The notes below the pieces were generated by a model. It was not told where the DNA came from. It saw only the letters and a list, made by a program, of their open reading frames with translations, and did not search any database. Positions 1-10,493 of a DNA stretch of 64,000 nucleotides are shown piece after piece (positions within the stretch are counted from its first letter, which is position 1; each line of letters begins with the position of its first letter). Position numbers and translations under genes: made by a program. Origin of the DNA: Inia geoffrensis (lineage: Eukaryota; Chordata; Mammalia; Artiodactyla; Iniidae); contig CM070919.1 in assembly GCA_036417435.1 (NCBI GenBank), positions 33,906,318 to 33,970,317 of the forward strand, given 5' to 3'.

Positions 1-3000
1 CATAACGATTAAGGGATCAATCCAAGAAGAAGATATAACAATTGTAAATATTTATGCACACAACATAGGAGCACCTCAATACACAAGGCAAATTCTAACA
101 GCCATAAACGGGGAAATTGACAGTAACACATTCATAGTAGTGGACTTTAACACCCCACTTTCACCAATGGGCAGATCATCCAAAATGAAAATAAATAAGG
201 AAACACAAGCTTTAAATTATACACTAAACAAGATGGACTTAATTGATATTTATAGGACATTCCATCCAAAAACAACAGAATACACATTTTTCTCAAGTGC
301 TCATGGAACATTCTCCAAGACAGATCATATCGTGGGTCACAAATCAAGCCTTAGTAAATTTAAGAAAATTGAAATTGTATCAAGTATCTTTCCCAACCAC
401 AACACTATGAGACTAGATATCAATTACAGGAAGAGATCTGTAAAAAATACAAACACATGGAGGCTAAACAATACACTGCTTAATAACAAAGTGATCACTG
501 AAGAAAGCAAAAAATACCTAGAAACAAATGACAATGGAGAAACAATGACCCAAAACCTATGGGATGCAGCAAAAGCAGTTCTAAGAGGGAAGTTTATAGC
601 AATAAAATCCTACCTTAAGAAACAGGAAACATCTCAAATAAACAACCTAACCTTGCACCTAAAGCAATTAGAGAAAGAAGAACAAAAAAACCCCAAAGTT
701 AGGAGAAGGAAAGAAATGTTAAAATTCAGATCAGAAATAAATGAAAAAGAAATGAAGGATACGATAGCAAAGATCAATAAAACTAAAAGCTGATTCTTTG
801 AAAAGATAAACAAAATTGATAAACCATTAGACAGACTCATCAAGAAAAAAAAGGAAGAAAACTCAAATCAATAGAATTAGAAATGAAAAAGAAGAAGTAA
901 CAACTGACACTGCAGAAATACAAAAGATCATGAGAGATTACTACAAGCAATTCTATGCCAATAAAATTGACAACCTGGAAGAAATGGACAAATTCTTAGA
1001 AATGCACAACCTGCCAAGATTGAATCAGGAAGAAATAGAAAATATGAACAGAGCAATCACAGCATTGAAATTGAAACTGTGATTAAAAATCTTACAAGAA
1101 ACAAAAGCCCAGGACCAGATGGCTTCACAGGTGAATTCTATCAAACATTTAGAGAAGAGCTAACACCTACCCTTCTCAAACTCTTCCAAAATATATCAGA
1201 GGGAGGAACACTCCTAAACTCATTCTACGATGCAACCATCACCTTGATACCAAAACCAGACAAAGATATCACAAAGAAAGAAAACTACAGGCTAATATCA
1301 CCGATGAACATAGATGCAAAAATCCTCAACAAAATACTAGCAAACAGAATCCAACAGCACATTAAAAGGATCATACACCATGATCAAGTGGGGTTTATTC
1401 CAGGAATGCAAGGATTCTTCAATATACGCAAATCAATGTGATACACCATATTAACAAAATGAAGGAGAAAAACCATATGATTATCTCAATAGATGCAGAG
1501 AAACCTTTTGACATATTCAACACCCATTTATGATAAAAACGCTGCAGAAAGTAGCCATAGTGGGAACTTTCCTCAACATAATAAAGGCCATATATGACAA
1601 ACCCACAGCCAACATTGTCCTCAGTGGTGAAAAACTGAAAGCATTTCCACTAAGATCAGGAACAAGATAAGGTTGCCCACTCTCACCACTCTTAATCAAC
1701 ATAGTTTTGGAAGTTTTAGCCACAGCAATCAGAGAAGAAAAGGAAATAAAGGAATCCAAATCGGAAAAGAAGAAGTAAAGCTGTCACTGTTTGCAGATGA
1801 CATGATGCTATACATAGAGAATCCTAAAGATGCTACCAGAAAACTACTAGAGCTAATCAATGAATTTGGTAAAGTAGCAGGATACCAAATTAATGCACAG
1901 AAATCTCTGGCATTCCTATACAATAATGATGAAAAATCTGAGAGTGAAAGCAATAAAACACTCCCATTTAACATTGCAACCAAAAGAATAAAATACCTAG
2001 GAATAAACCTACCTAAGGAGACAAAAGACCTGTATGCAGAAAATTATAAAACAATGATGAAAGAAATTAAAGATGATACAAATAGATGGAGAGATATACC
2101 ATGTTCTTGGATTGGAAGAATCAACATTGTGAAAATGACTCTACTACCCAAAGCAATCTACAGATTCAATGCAATCCCTACCAAACTACCACTGGCATTT
2201 TTCACAGAACTAGAACAAAAAATTTCACAATTTGTATGGAAACACAAAAGACCCCGAATAGCCAAAGCAATCTTGAGAACGAAAAATGGAGCTGGAGGGA
2301 TCAGGCTCCCTGACTTCACACTATACTACAAAGCTACAGTAATCAAGACAGTATGGTACTGGCACAAAAACAAAAAGATAGATCAATGAAATAGGATAGA
2401 AAGCCCAGAGATAAACCCACGCACATATGGACACCTTATCTTTGATAAAGGAGGCAGGAATATACAGTGGAGAAAGGACAGCCTCTTCAATAAGTGGTGC
2501 TGGGAAAACTGGACAGCTACATGTAAAAGTATGAGATGAGATCACTCCCTAACACCATACACAAAAATAAGCTCAAAATGGATTAAACACCTAAATGTAA
2601 GGCCAGAAACTATCAAACTCTTAGTGGAAAACATAGGCAGAACACTCTATGACATAAATGACAGCAAGATCATTTTTGACCCACCTCCTAGAGAAATGGA
2701 AATAAAAACAAAACTAAACAAGTGGGACCTAATGAAACTTCAAAGCTTTTGCACAGCAAAGGAAACCATAAAGAAGACCAAAAGACAACCCTCAGAATGG
2801 GAGAAAATATTTGCACATGAAGCAACTGACAAAGGATTAATCTCAAAAATTTTTAAGCAGCTCATGCAGCTCAATAACAAAAAAACAAACAACACAATCC
2901 AATAATGGGCAGAAGGCCTAAATAGACATTTCTCCAAAGAAGATATTCAGACTGCCAACAAACACATGAAAGAATGCTCAACATCATTAATCATTAGACA

Positions 3001-3483
3001 AATACAAATCAAAACTACAGTGAGATATCATCTCACCAGTCAGAATGGCCATCATCAAAAAATCTAGAAAAATAAACGCTGGAGAGGGTGTGGAGAAAAG
3101 GGAACCCTCTTGCACTGCTGGTGGGAATGTGAATTGGTACAGCCACTATGGAGAACAGTATGGAGTTTCCTTAAAAAACTACAAATAGAACTACCATATG
3201 ACCAGCAATCCCACTACTGGGCATATACCCTGAGAAAACCATAATTCAAAAAGAGTCATGTACCAAAATGTTCATTGCAGCTCTATTTACAATAGCCCGG
3301 AGATGGAAACAACCTAAGTGCCCATCGTCAGATGAATGGATAAAGATGTGGCACATATATACAATGGAATATTACTCAGCCATAAAAAGAAACGAAATTG
3401 AGCTATTTGTAATGAAGTGGATAGACCTAGAGTCTGTCATACAGAGTGAAGTCAGAAAGAGAAAGACAAATACCATATGCTAA
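1..3483 (+). pseudogene. L1 ORF2 (endonuclease/reverse transcriptase), decayed, 5' part missing
   Basis: ORF2 is the L1 endonuclease and reverse transcriptase that carries out target-primed insertion. Open pieces lie at 2-793, 1079-1441, 1673-2389, 2624-2905 and 3268-3483. The endonuclease GDFN motif reads VDFN here, and the SDHN motif near its end reads PNHN, so catalytic positions are altered. A tryptophan codon has become TGA at about 793, and a frameshift follows in the A-run near 850. The RT motif FADD survives at about 1793. The GCPLSP region (about 1670) is broken by a stop where other copies have a glutamine codon. The last piece ends in a serine- and lysine-rich tail like the other copies. 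Confidence 0.93.
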
Positions 3484-3867
3484 CACATATATATGGAATT
3501 TAAGGGGGAAAAAAATGTCATGAAGAACCTAGGGGTAAGACAGGAATAAAGACACAGACCTACTAGAGAATGGACCTTAGGATACGGGGAGAGGGAAGGG
3601 TTAGCTGGGACACAGTGAGAGAGTGGCATGGACAGATATACACTACCAGACATAAAATAGATAGCTAGTGGGAAGCAGTTGCATAGCACAGGGAGATCAG
3701 CTCGGTGCTTTGTAACCACCTAGAGGGGTGGGATAGGGAGGATGGGACGGAGGGAGACGCAAGAGGGAAGAGATATGGGAACATATGTATATGTATAACT
3801 GATTCACTTTGTTATAAAGCAGAAACTAACACACCATTGTAAAGCAATTATACTCTGATAAAGATGT
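1..3867 (+). mobile_element. L1 retrotransposon, sense strand, 5' part outside window
   Basis: This is the 3' portion of a LINE-1 running off the left edge. It enters ORF2 about 90-100 codons into the endonuclease domain and continues through reverse transcriptase, the C-terminal region and a 3' UTR of about 390 bp that ends at the A-rich tract near 3867. The 3' UTR closely matches those of the other young L1s here (antisense at 16390, 29510 and 46852), so it belongs to the same recent subfamily group. The reading frame carries many stops and frameshifts, so the copy is dead. A second A-run at 3954-3970 may mark the true end of the insertion. The 5' TSD cannot be seen. Confidence 0.95.
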
Positions 3868-3970
3868 AAAAAAAAACCAAAACAAAACAAGACCAAAACC
3901 CAACAACAAAAAAGAGTTCCAAGCATCAAAATAAAAAATAGTAAGAGGAAATCAAAAAAAAAAAAAAAAA
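3868..3970 (+). other. A-rich tail with possible short 3' transduction
   Basis: After the L1 3' UTR comes an impure A-rich tract, then about 35-40 bp of non-L1 sequence containing AATAAA at 3930-3935, then a clean run of 17 A at 3954-3970. A polyadenylation signal about 20 nt upstream of a second A-run is what L1 read-through leaves behind. The TSD that would prove it is outside the window. Confidence 0.45.
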
Positions 3971-4751
3971 GGAGCGGGGGGAGGTTTAAGTTGAAAACAC
4001 AGAGTTTTTTGGTTGGTAATCATCCATTCTTTCTTTGCCTCCATTATGTTCTTTTCATGCTACCTTCAACACTCACCTAAAAGTGTGAGAGATCCCACAC
4101 CTTTATTAGTTTATAATAAAGCAGTATTTTGCTGAACTTTCTAGCAGGTTTAAATATATAAAAATCCATTAAACATAAAGACATCAAATCTTTTGTTAGT
4201 TGAAATTTTGTAGGGAAAAAATGCTTAATGGCATACATTGTTAGTATCTGTATAGCACATATGACAACTTGTATTTGTTTATATTTTTTAATGGAGCATC
4301 TCCTTCATTAGACCACTAGTGCTATTTGATAGGGACCTTGCTGATTTTACTTAAAAACAGACACCAGCTCTTGGAATTCACACAGATTTACAGCTGAATT
4401 TCAGCAAACATACTATGAATAAATGAATTTTATTTTTTACCTATATAATTGTTTAGGAATTCAATATGCATCATAAATATTAACAGCATCAAGTACTAAA
4501 CTTTATGCAAGTAGAATTAGTTTTTTACTAGACATTTGTTGCTTTATCATTTTTTACTCAAAAGATACGCTTCAATTGGTTGAATGTCATGCTGTAGTTG
4601 CAATGCACGTCTTGAAGACTATAATTTTTCCTTGTATAAAATATAGAACAATTTCTCTTTTCCTCCGTATTTTTAAACCAAGTAACGCACTATGGATGTA
4701 ATGGGTGGAGGCAGATGGGTGAGAGCCACTTGGAGACTGGAGACAAGGTGG
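3971..4751. other. Unassigned AT-rich sequence
   Basis: No long open frame and no repeat that I recognise with confidence. Around 4300-4330 there is a weak resemblance to the 3' end of L2. Confidence 0.4.
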
Positions 4752-4975
4752 TGCTATGGGCTGAATTGTGTCCTGCCCCCAGATTCATACACTGAAGTCC
4801 TGAGCTCCAATACCTCAGAATGTGACTGTATGTGCAGAAAGGCCCTTTAAAGAGGTAATTAAGTTAAAATTTGGCTGTTAGGGTAGATCTAATAAAATAT
4901 GACTGGTTTTCTTATTAGGAGAGGAAATTTGGGGACACAAAAAGGTATCAGGGATGGGAGCTTTAGAACTGTCCC
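4752..4975 (+). mobile_element. Ancient LTR fragment, MLT1-like (ERVL-MaLR), sense
   Basis: It begins TGCTATGGGCTGAATTGTGT and continues with the diagnostic phrases for this LTR class: 'cctcagaatgtgac', 'aattaagttaaaa', and 'aatatgactgg' followed by a cttatta-aggaggaaatttgg block. I recognise this as a MaLR LTR of MLT1 type, strongly diverged and missing its 3' half. Subfamily is not assigned. Confidence 0.7.
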
Positions 4976-5399
4976 AGCAAAATTTTTCCTTTTATATATT
5001 TTATTTCCTCACCTTAACATCAATGCAAAATCCATTAAATATCATCTTCAAAATGTATACTTCTCTAAACCCAGTGATTACCCCCAAATTATAAAGCTGA
5101 TTCTATATAAGGCAGTTTTCTAAAAATGGAGGCACTTTTCCTTCACAAAGCATGAATAACTCAATTAGAATCAGCTCACTGATTGGAATAAGCAGCAAAA
5201 CTGTTATAATTAAGAAACAGAAGTATCCAAACTGAAAAAAAAATACTTAAAAAAATCCTCAATCCAGAAACCGAGGATACAGTTTGATTCCTAAATCTAT
5301 CCTAATGATTGAACAAATTATGTCAGTGCTAATATATCCATACAACCCAAGCTGAAACAGTTTCAGTCTCACTCCTACTTCACTGCTACCACCAGAGTC
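4976..5399. other. Unassigned AT-rich sequence
   Basis: Spacer between the LTR fragment and the L2 remnant. The open frame at 4899-5123 crosses the LTR edge and has no coding features. Confidence 0.4.
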
Positions 5400-5640
5400 T
5401 ATGGTCCTTTAATTTTTCACCTAGACGACTAAGAAAGCCTCACTTCTCATCTCTTTTCTCCCACCCACACCCCACCTCATGTAAAATTCTCCACTCATCA
5501 GGGTAATATTACTAAAACAGAAATACAATTATTCACTTATTTATTCAAAACCATAATAATTTCTGATTTTATACAGAATAAAAAAATCTTAATTGCATGG
5601 CCTACGAGACCATAATGAATTGGTTCCATCTGTGGTCCAC
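5400..5640 (+). repeat. L2 remnant, first half (interrupted)
   Basis: The segment matches the part of L2 shortly before its 3' end: 'acagaataaaaaaatcttaattgcatggcctac' corresponds to the L2 stretch reading cagaataaagtccaaactccttagc. It resumes at 6101 after an LTR insertion. L2 is an ancient non-LTR element, so this copy dates from early mammalian evolution. Confidence 0.65.
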
Positions 5641-6100
5641 TGATGACAGAAATATTCTTAGTGCTTTATCTCCCCCTTTGCAATATGTTTTGAAAATCCT
5701 CCCAGAAAGGCATAGTCTATTTCCTCATCCCATAAACCTGGGTTGGCCTTGTGACTTACTTCACACAATAAATTGAAGGCAGCAGGGGTGAGTGGGTGAC
5801 AGTGTCACACCTACAACGTGAAAGGCCTTGCAAGTTCCGCGCTCTCCTGGACCCGTACCTCTGTCATAAACATGAACCTGAGCTGCTTGCCCACAGCAGG
5901 ATGAGAAACCATATAAAGAGATGAGTCATCCCAGCGGAGTCTGTCCTGAGCCAATTAGACCCCAGGTGACAGCAGATGAGTAATCAAGCCCAGCAGAGAC
6001 TGACCTAGTCCTACAGACTCCTGTGAAATAATACATGGTGGTTTTAGGCAACTAAAATTTTAGAGCTGACGTGTTCTGCAGCAATGCCTAACTGACACAC
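5641..6100 (+). mobile_element. MLT1-like LTR inserted in L2, sense
   Basis: The body has 'gttggccttgtgacttactt', a GC-rich middle with repeated 'cagc' blocks, then 'gaaataatacatggtggttttaggcaac' and a terminal 'cagcaatgcctaactgacac'. These match in order the MLT1-type LTRs whose 3' end reads aaataaatggttgttgtttaagccac and then gcagcaatagataactgaaac. It sits exactly between two pieces of one L2, so it inserted after that L2. Confidence 0.65.
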
Positions 6101-6505
6101 CTCTGTACCTTTCAAGCTCATTTCCTACCAACGGCCATCTCTCCTTTTTCTCTAGTCTCAGTGGCCTTCCTTGAAGTCATGCCTCCTGGTTGTCTCTGGG
6201 ATTTGTATCTGCTGTTTCCTCTGTAGTGCTCTTTCAGGAGGTTTTTCCATAGATTTTTCTCACTTTCTTCCATCCTCTACTCATATATCATTCCCTCAGA
6301 TAGGGTTTCATAATCATTGTTCTTTTTCCTCATCCTGCTATTTTTTTTCTGTAAGCATTATCCCTACCTGATATAGATTGTCTGTTTAAGTTTTGTTTTC
6401 TCCATACTATCAATAGGGCGTAAGTTCAATGAGTACAGGGATTTTTTTACAGTGAGACTTTAAAACTGCCTGGTACGTGCCGTCAATGAATAAATCAAAG
6501 AAAAC
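6101..6505 (+). repeat. L2 remnant, second half with 3' end
   Basis: It continues the L2 sequence interrupted at 5640: 'ctctgtacctttcaagctcatttcctacc', later 'gtaagttcaatgagtacaggg', 'aactgcctggtacgtgccgtcaatgaata'. The last phrase corresponds to the L2 3' end (cctggcacatagtaggtgctcaataaa). Confidence 0.75.
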
Positions 6506-6526
6506 TCTGCATTTAAAGAAACAATA

Positions 6527-6738
6527 GGGCTTCCCTGGTGGCGCAGTGGTTGAGAATCCGCCTGCCGATGCAAGGGACACGGGTTTGTGCCCTGGTCCGG
6601 GAGGATCCCACATGCCGCCGAGCGCCTGGGCCTGTGAGCCATGGCCGCTGAGCCTGCACGTCCAGAGCCTGTGCTCCGCAACGGGAGAGGCCACGGCAGT
6701 GAGAGGCCCGCGTTCCGCAAAGAAAAAAATTTTAAAAT
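6527..6738 (+). mobile_element. Cetacean CHR-2-type tRNA-derived SINE
   Basis: A non-autonomous SINE moved by L1 machinery. It starts GGGCTTCCCTGGTGGCGCAG and has a tRNA-like head with a box A-like region around 6536-6550 and a box B-like GGTTTGTGCCC at 6582-6592. A GC-rich tail domain follows, then an A-rich end. Near-identical 12-bp TSDs flank it: aaagaaacaata (6515-6526) and aaagaaatgata (6739-6750), two mismatches. The whale/dolphin tail domain is the best clue to the source organism. Antisense open frames across it are artefacts. Confidence 0.95.
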
Positions 6739-6750
6739 AAAGAAATGATA

Positions 6751-7200
6751 CATTTTCATATTCAAGAACTATAATATATATTAAAGACATTATATTATTT
6801 AGTAAAAAAGAATAAATCTTATATTCTTTTGAAATATCTCCACATAAGAATATTAGCTCAAACAAGAACTATAGAGAAAATTCCCTTATTACCAAAGACA
6901 GCTATGACAGGTTGAAAAAAACTATTGTCATCCTTTCTCAGATTTGAGTTGACCATTTAAAGATCATGCAGAGACACATCAAAATTCTTGATATCATGGT
7001 TCGTATGAGAGGGGCCATCATATTTCAGAAAATAATTTGAATAAATATGGAACTGAATGTTTACGATTATTTTAAAACATACTGTTTTAAAGCAACTCAC
7101 AAGTTAAACACTACTGATGCCACATAGATGACTTCTCCCTTATTAATAAAAATGATGTACAACATGCCATAGTTATACAACCAGCAGTTCCCAGAGATCA
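6751..7200. other. Unassigned AT-rich sequence
   Basis: No gene or recognisable repeat seen. Confidence 0.4.
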
Positions 7201-7240
7201 CCTTGGACGTAGAGTCTGAAATAGACCTGGGATTGCCTTC

Positions 7241-7396
7241 CTCGGCTGTTGAGCTTCATGGACCAGCAGCTATTCATTCCTCGGCTGTTGAGCTTTATGG
7301 ACCAGCAGCTATTCATTCCTCGGCTGTTGAGCTTTATGGACCAGCAGCTATTCATTCCTCGGCTGTTGAGCTTTATGGACCAGCAGCTATTCATTC
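7241..7396. repeat. 39-bp minisatellite, four copies
   Basis: Four tandem 39-bp units start at 7241, 7280, 7319 and 7358. Each runs from CTCGGCTGTTGAG to CTATTCATTC. Copies 2-4 are identical and copy 1 differs at one base (C for T in the ttYatgg position). Since 39 is divisible by 3, the array stays open in several frames on both strands, giving repetitive open frames that should not be read as proteins without other evidence. Confidence 0.95.
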
Positions 7397-8039
7397 GCTC
7401 CCACTTTGTATGGAAAGGACGGCTCCGCAGACACAGAACTGTAGGTTTTCAGCAAGGCTCCCCAGGAACGGGCAGTGATGCTCTCAGTTCAAACTCGTAG
7501 GAGCCTCGAGACTTAACCTCTCTGACCACATCACTCCATGTCACCAGGTAACTCAGTTCTCCCAATGCCAGCTTTATGACAAGGCTCAGGATAAGGATAC
7601 GGGCCCAGTTGAGGAAAATGTAAAATTGTGCTTCAGCAAAGTTTTTTTCCCCTCTCAATAATGTATCGGTAGATTTGCCTTATATTGAAGGTTAGGGAGA
7701 CAGGAGTAGAGTTGTTTTCATTTCACTGTGACGAAAAAGAGGAAAATGTTTTTTCAAACCAACATACGAATTTAGTTTACCTTCTGCTCGGCACCCAAGG
7801 CTCGCACCAAATACAAAGAGGAGTAACAGAAAAACCTGGCAATTTCCACAGAGAGACCGTGAGTTATCATTAGTGAAATCCATTTCACCTGTAACCTGAC
7901 TTCACTGTTCAAGGTTTTAATCATTGCTACGAAAAACTCACCTGCCCTCCTAGCAGCTCAAAACCTAAACAAGGAGACGTCTGCCTCAGTTGTCTTCCAG
8001 AAACTTGGAGTCAGCTGCCTCCAGTTTGAGCTGAGCCAG
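7397..8039. other. Low-repeat sequence next to the CpG promoter
   Basis: No repeat recognised. On the minus strand two short frames look slightly protein-like. One (7692-7883) has a hydrophobic stretch of about 15 residues rich in Leu, Phe and Val. Its codons run into an AAG|GTAAAC splice-donor-like site at 7781/7780. The other (7449-7658) has a hydrophobic core. Neither matches a family I know. The segment lies where a minus-strand transcript from the promoter at 8040-8160 would go. Confidence 0.3.
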
Positions 8040-8074
8040 CCTGAGACCTGACAGGACCGCGCGCCCACCAACTG

Positions 8075-8084
8075 GGCATGCGCG
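8075..8084. promoter_or_regulatory. NRF1-like site
   Basis: The sequence gGCATGCGCg is close to the palindromic NRF1 consensus YGCGCAYGCGCR. It matches the right half fully and the left half partly. Part of the promoter cluster. Confidence 0.5.
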
Positions 8085-8105
8085 ACCGTCCGCGGCGTGA
8101 CCTTT

Positions 8106-8113
8106 TGACGTCA
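8106..8113. promoter_or_regulatory. Consensus CRE (CREB/ATF site)
   Basis: A perfect palindromic TGACGTCA. Full CREs are CpG-containing and decay quickly when unselected, so its presence among other promoter motifs supports function. Confidence 0.65.
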
Positions 8114-8148
8114 GGGGACCCCAAACTCCACCTTCAGTTCGCGCTGAC

Positions 8149-8159
8149 GCCGCCATGTT
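8149..8159. promoter_or_regulatory. YY1-like site
   Basis: GCCGCCATGTT is the reverse complement of the YY1 consensus AANATGGCGGC. YY1 sites of this kind often lie just downstream of the start site in TATA-less promoters. Confidence 0.55.
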
Positions 8160-8626
8160 CTCTTAACGAGCCGAGGTGTGTGGCTTAGTTACCCCTGCGG
8201 AGAACTGTGATCCTCGCAGGGTCTTCCGTTCCTCTCTCCCCAGTCTCCGCGCACCCCTCAAGCCTCAGACCGCCCTGCTTGCTTATCTTATAGATACCCC
8301 GGTCCCCGGCCTTCAGGGACGCAGATGTGCGGCCTCTTCTCCTGCGTCCTGGCTTGGCTCCGTTGCGGGTAAACCCTTTCTTTGCTGCGTGTTCAGGCAA
8401 ACGGACCTGGTTCAGTAGCGGTAATCAAGATTGAATGACCGACTAGATGTAGTTAAGATGAAAGGACTTAGGTGGAAAAGCAGACCCGAGATAACGATGT
8501 TCAATTTCAGACTAACAAATAAAACGGAATTTTAAATGCCAAAGGAGACATAGGAGGGGAAGTTAGTGGACAGCTGCCCCCGAATTCTAACTGCTATGCA
8601 TTTTCATAAGTCAAGACTAGGGATTA

Positions 8627-8830
8627 GGGCTTCCCTGGTGGCGCAACAGTTGGGGGTCCGCCTGCCGATGCAGGGGACGCGGGCTCGTGCCCCGGTCCGG
8701 GAAGATCCCACATGCTGCGGAGCGGCGGGGCCCGTGAGCCGTGGCCGCTGAGCCTGCGCGTCCGGAGCCTGGGCTCCGCAGCGGGAGAGGCCACAACAGT
8801 GAGAGGCCCGTGTACCGCAAAAAAAAAAAA
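8627..8830 (+). mobile_element. Cetacean CHR-2-type tRNA-derived SINE
   Basis: Second sense copy of the SINE at 6527, with the same head, tail domain and an A tail of about 13. A 14-bp TSD with one mismatch flanks it: aagactagggatta (8613-8626) and aagaatagggatta (8831-8844). It lies about 200 bp downstream of the CpG promoter segment. It is closer to the GC-rich consensus than the first copy. Confidence 0.95.
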
Positions 8831-8844
8831 AAGAATAGGGATTA

Positions 8845-9499
8845 AAGGACAGGGAATCACCTCTGTTTTTAGTTGTAAATATATGATGGATTAATCTGCT
8901 CAGAGAGAGTGGAGAGCCTGACTGCAGGGTGGGAGTTGGCCCCTTATTTCGGGGGTTGAAAAGTGCGTGGGGATGAAGAAATGGAAGCAAACGTAGGCTC
9001 CTGTTTTTAGAAGGTTGGTAGTGGAGGAGGGAGAAGAAATGCTCGGTAGTTTTTTCTGGAGTAAGATCAAGCGCAGTTTTTGTTTTCTTGCTTTGTACAA
9101 AGGAGATTTTCCCGTAAAATCGAAGGAACCTTGTGCTTAGAGCTGTGTCTCTATCTTTGGAAGCCTAGCAGTTATCACACCCATTGCTTACAGTCTCAGG
9201 AAGATTGCACTCAGGCCTAAAATCCATAGTCGCATCTTACCAGTTTCTTCCTTGTTGTAAATATCAGGAGGGTATTTACAAAGGTAGGGCTGGGAATGGC
9301 AGCTTTTAATACAAGGGGAAGTGGTCTAAAAAAAACCATCACAAGTATGCTAGTTGGACTAATAAGACTCTTGGAAATTTCTACTACTCTGAGTCTCTCG
9401 CCGCAGGCAAACTTCACCTGCTGTTACTAATATTGCATGGTGATTTCAACCTCTGACACACATTAAAGATCAAATGAGAAGCTTTCTAAAAAATACCAA
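8845..9499. other. Unassigned sequence
   Basis: No open frame with coding character. Around 9430-9500 there may be a short piece of an old DNA transposon, too weak to name. Confidence 0.35.
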
Positions 9500-9720
9500 T
9501 GCCCCAACCTCCTTCTTCTCCCTATTCCGTGCTTATTGTCTTAATTCTGGCACGTACTTTCTCTCACCTGAACAACAAAAGCAGTCCTAAACATTGCCTC
9601 CTGTATCCCAAATCTCAAAACCTCAGCTCCACAGAGCCCCGAGGTAAACTATTAAAAGGAGAATATGACCTTGTTACATCCCTGCTGAAAACCTTTTAAT
9701 AGCTTTTTATTTCCTTTGGT
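9500..9720 (+). repeat. L2-like remnant
   Basis: The phrases 'tgaccttgttacatccctgctgaaaacctttt' and 'atagctttttatttcc' match the L2 region reading gatcatgtcactccctgcttaaaaccctcc and then aatggcttcccattgc. Sense orientation, 3' end missing. Confidence 0.5.
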
Positions 9721-10345
9721 GGATAAATTTATTTCATCTTCAGTTATTCATTCTCCTAAGATCTCCCTTTCTTGATGTGTGTCCGAGTTTCTGACCTATG
9801 TCATTTTCCTATTTTCTGAACAGCTTCTTTGAATATTTCTTGCAAGGCAGGTCTACTGGCAACAAATTCCCTCAATTTTTGTTTGGCTGAGATAATCTAT
9901 TTCTCCTTCAGTTTTGAAGAATGTAATTTCACAGGGTACAGAATTCTAGGTTGGTGTTTTTGTTTTGTTTTCCTTTGAACACTTTAAATGTTTCATTCCA
10001 CTGTCTTCTTGCTTGCATGGTTTCTGAGGAGAGGTTGGATGTAATTTTCTTGGCTCCTGGGGGTAAGGTTTTTTTTCCCCCTTTAGCTTCTTTCAAGATT
10101 TTGTATCTTTGATTTTTTTGACGTTTATGATATGCCTAGGTATAGATCTTGGGTTTTTGTTTTGGCATTTATCCTCAATGTTCTCTGAACTTTCTGGACC
10201 TGTGGGTTGCAGTCTGACATTAATTTGGAGAAATTCTCCATCATTTTGCCTTCAAATATTGCTTCTGTTCCTTTCTTCTTACACGTATGTTAAACATTTT
10301 GTAGTTGTCCCACAGTTCTTGGATAATCTCTTTTGGATTATAACC
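9721..10345 (-). mobile_element. Ancient L1 (L1M-type) fragment, antisense
   Basis: Plus-strand text such as 'tttcttgcaaggcaggtctactggcaac', 'gggtacagaattctaggttgg' and 'agttgtcccacagttcttgg' is the reverse complement of the ORF1 region of old mammalian L1s. Strongly diverged, no usable frame. The open frame at 10109-10354 is an antisense shadow. Confidence 0.7.
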
Positions 10346-10427
10346 AGTTTTTAAAAGCAAATATTACAATGAAATATTTAGCATTAATTTATGGTGGATT
10401 AAAGTAAGATGCAGTTTCCTTCACATT

Positions 10428-10493
10428 AAAAAAAAATTTATTGGAGTATAGTTGATTTACAATGTTGTGTTAGTTTCAGGTGTACAGCAAAGC
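10428..10493 (-). mobile_element. 66-bp L1 micro-insertion (3' end only)
   Basis: A run of A/T, then 'tttattggagtatagttgatttacaatg' and 'gttagtttcaggtgtacagc', is the reverse complement of the last ~55 bp of an L1 3' UTR. It is bracketed by a perfect 10-bp TSD, ccttcacatt (10418-10427 and 10494-10503). An extremely 5'-truncated insertion. Confidence 0.8.

Larger units (their letters stand above)
8040..8420 (+). promoter_or_regulatory. CpG-rich promoter-like segment, probably a first exon
   Basis: A cluster of CpGs in otherwise CpG-poor DNA, with an NRF1-like site, a full palindromic CRE and a YY1-like site within about 85 bp. This is the usual arrangement of a TATA-less housekeeping promoter. 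Downstream on the plus strand, GC-rich sequence runs to a CGG|GTAAAC donor-like site (GT at 8369-8370), consistent with a mostly non-coding first exon starting near 8150-8180. An ATG at about 8324 opens a 15-codon frame into that donor. I cannot name the gene. Transcription direction is inferred, and a divergent minus-strand transcript is also possible. Confidence 0.55.

Noticed and set aside
7203..7500. Repetitive proteins of 83-91 residues on both strands
   Set aside because: Produced by the 39-bp minisatellite, whose period is a multiple of three; the array is open in several frames at once.
8604..8990. 128-codon minus-strand open frame near the CpG promoter
   Set aside because: It is the CHR-2-type SINE read backwards; the same antisense frame appears at 6460-6865 over the other SINE.
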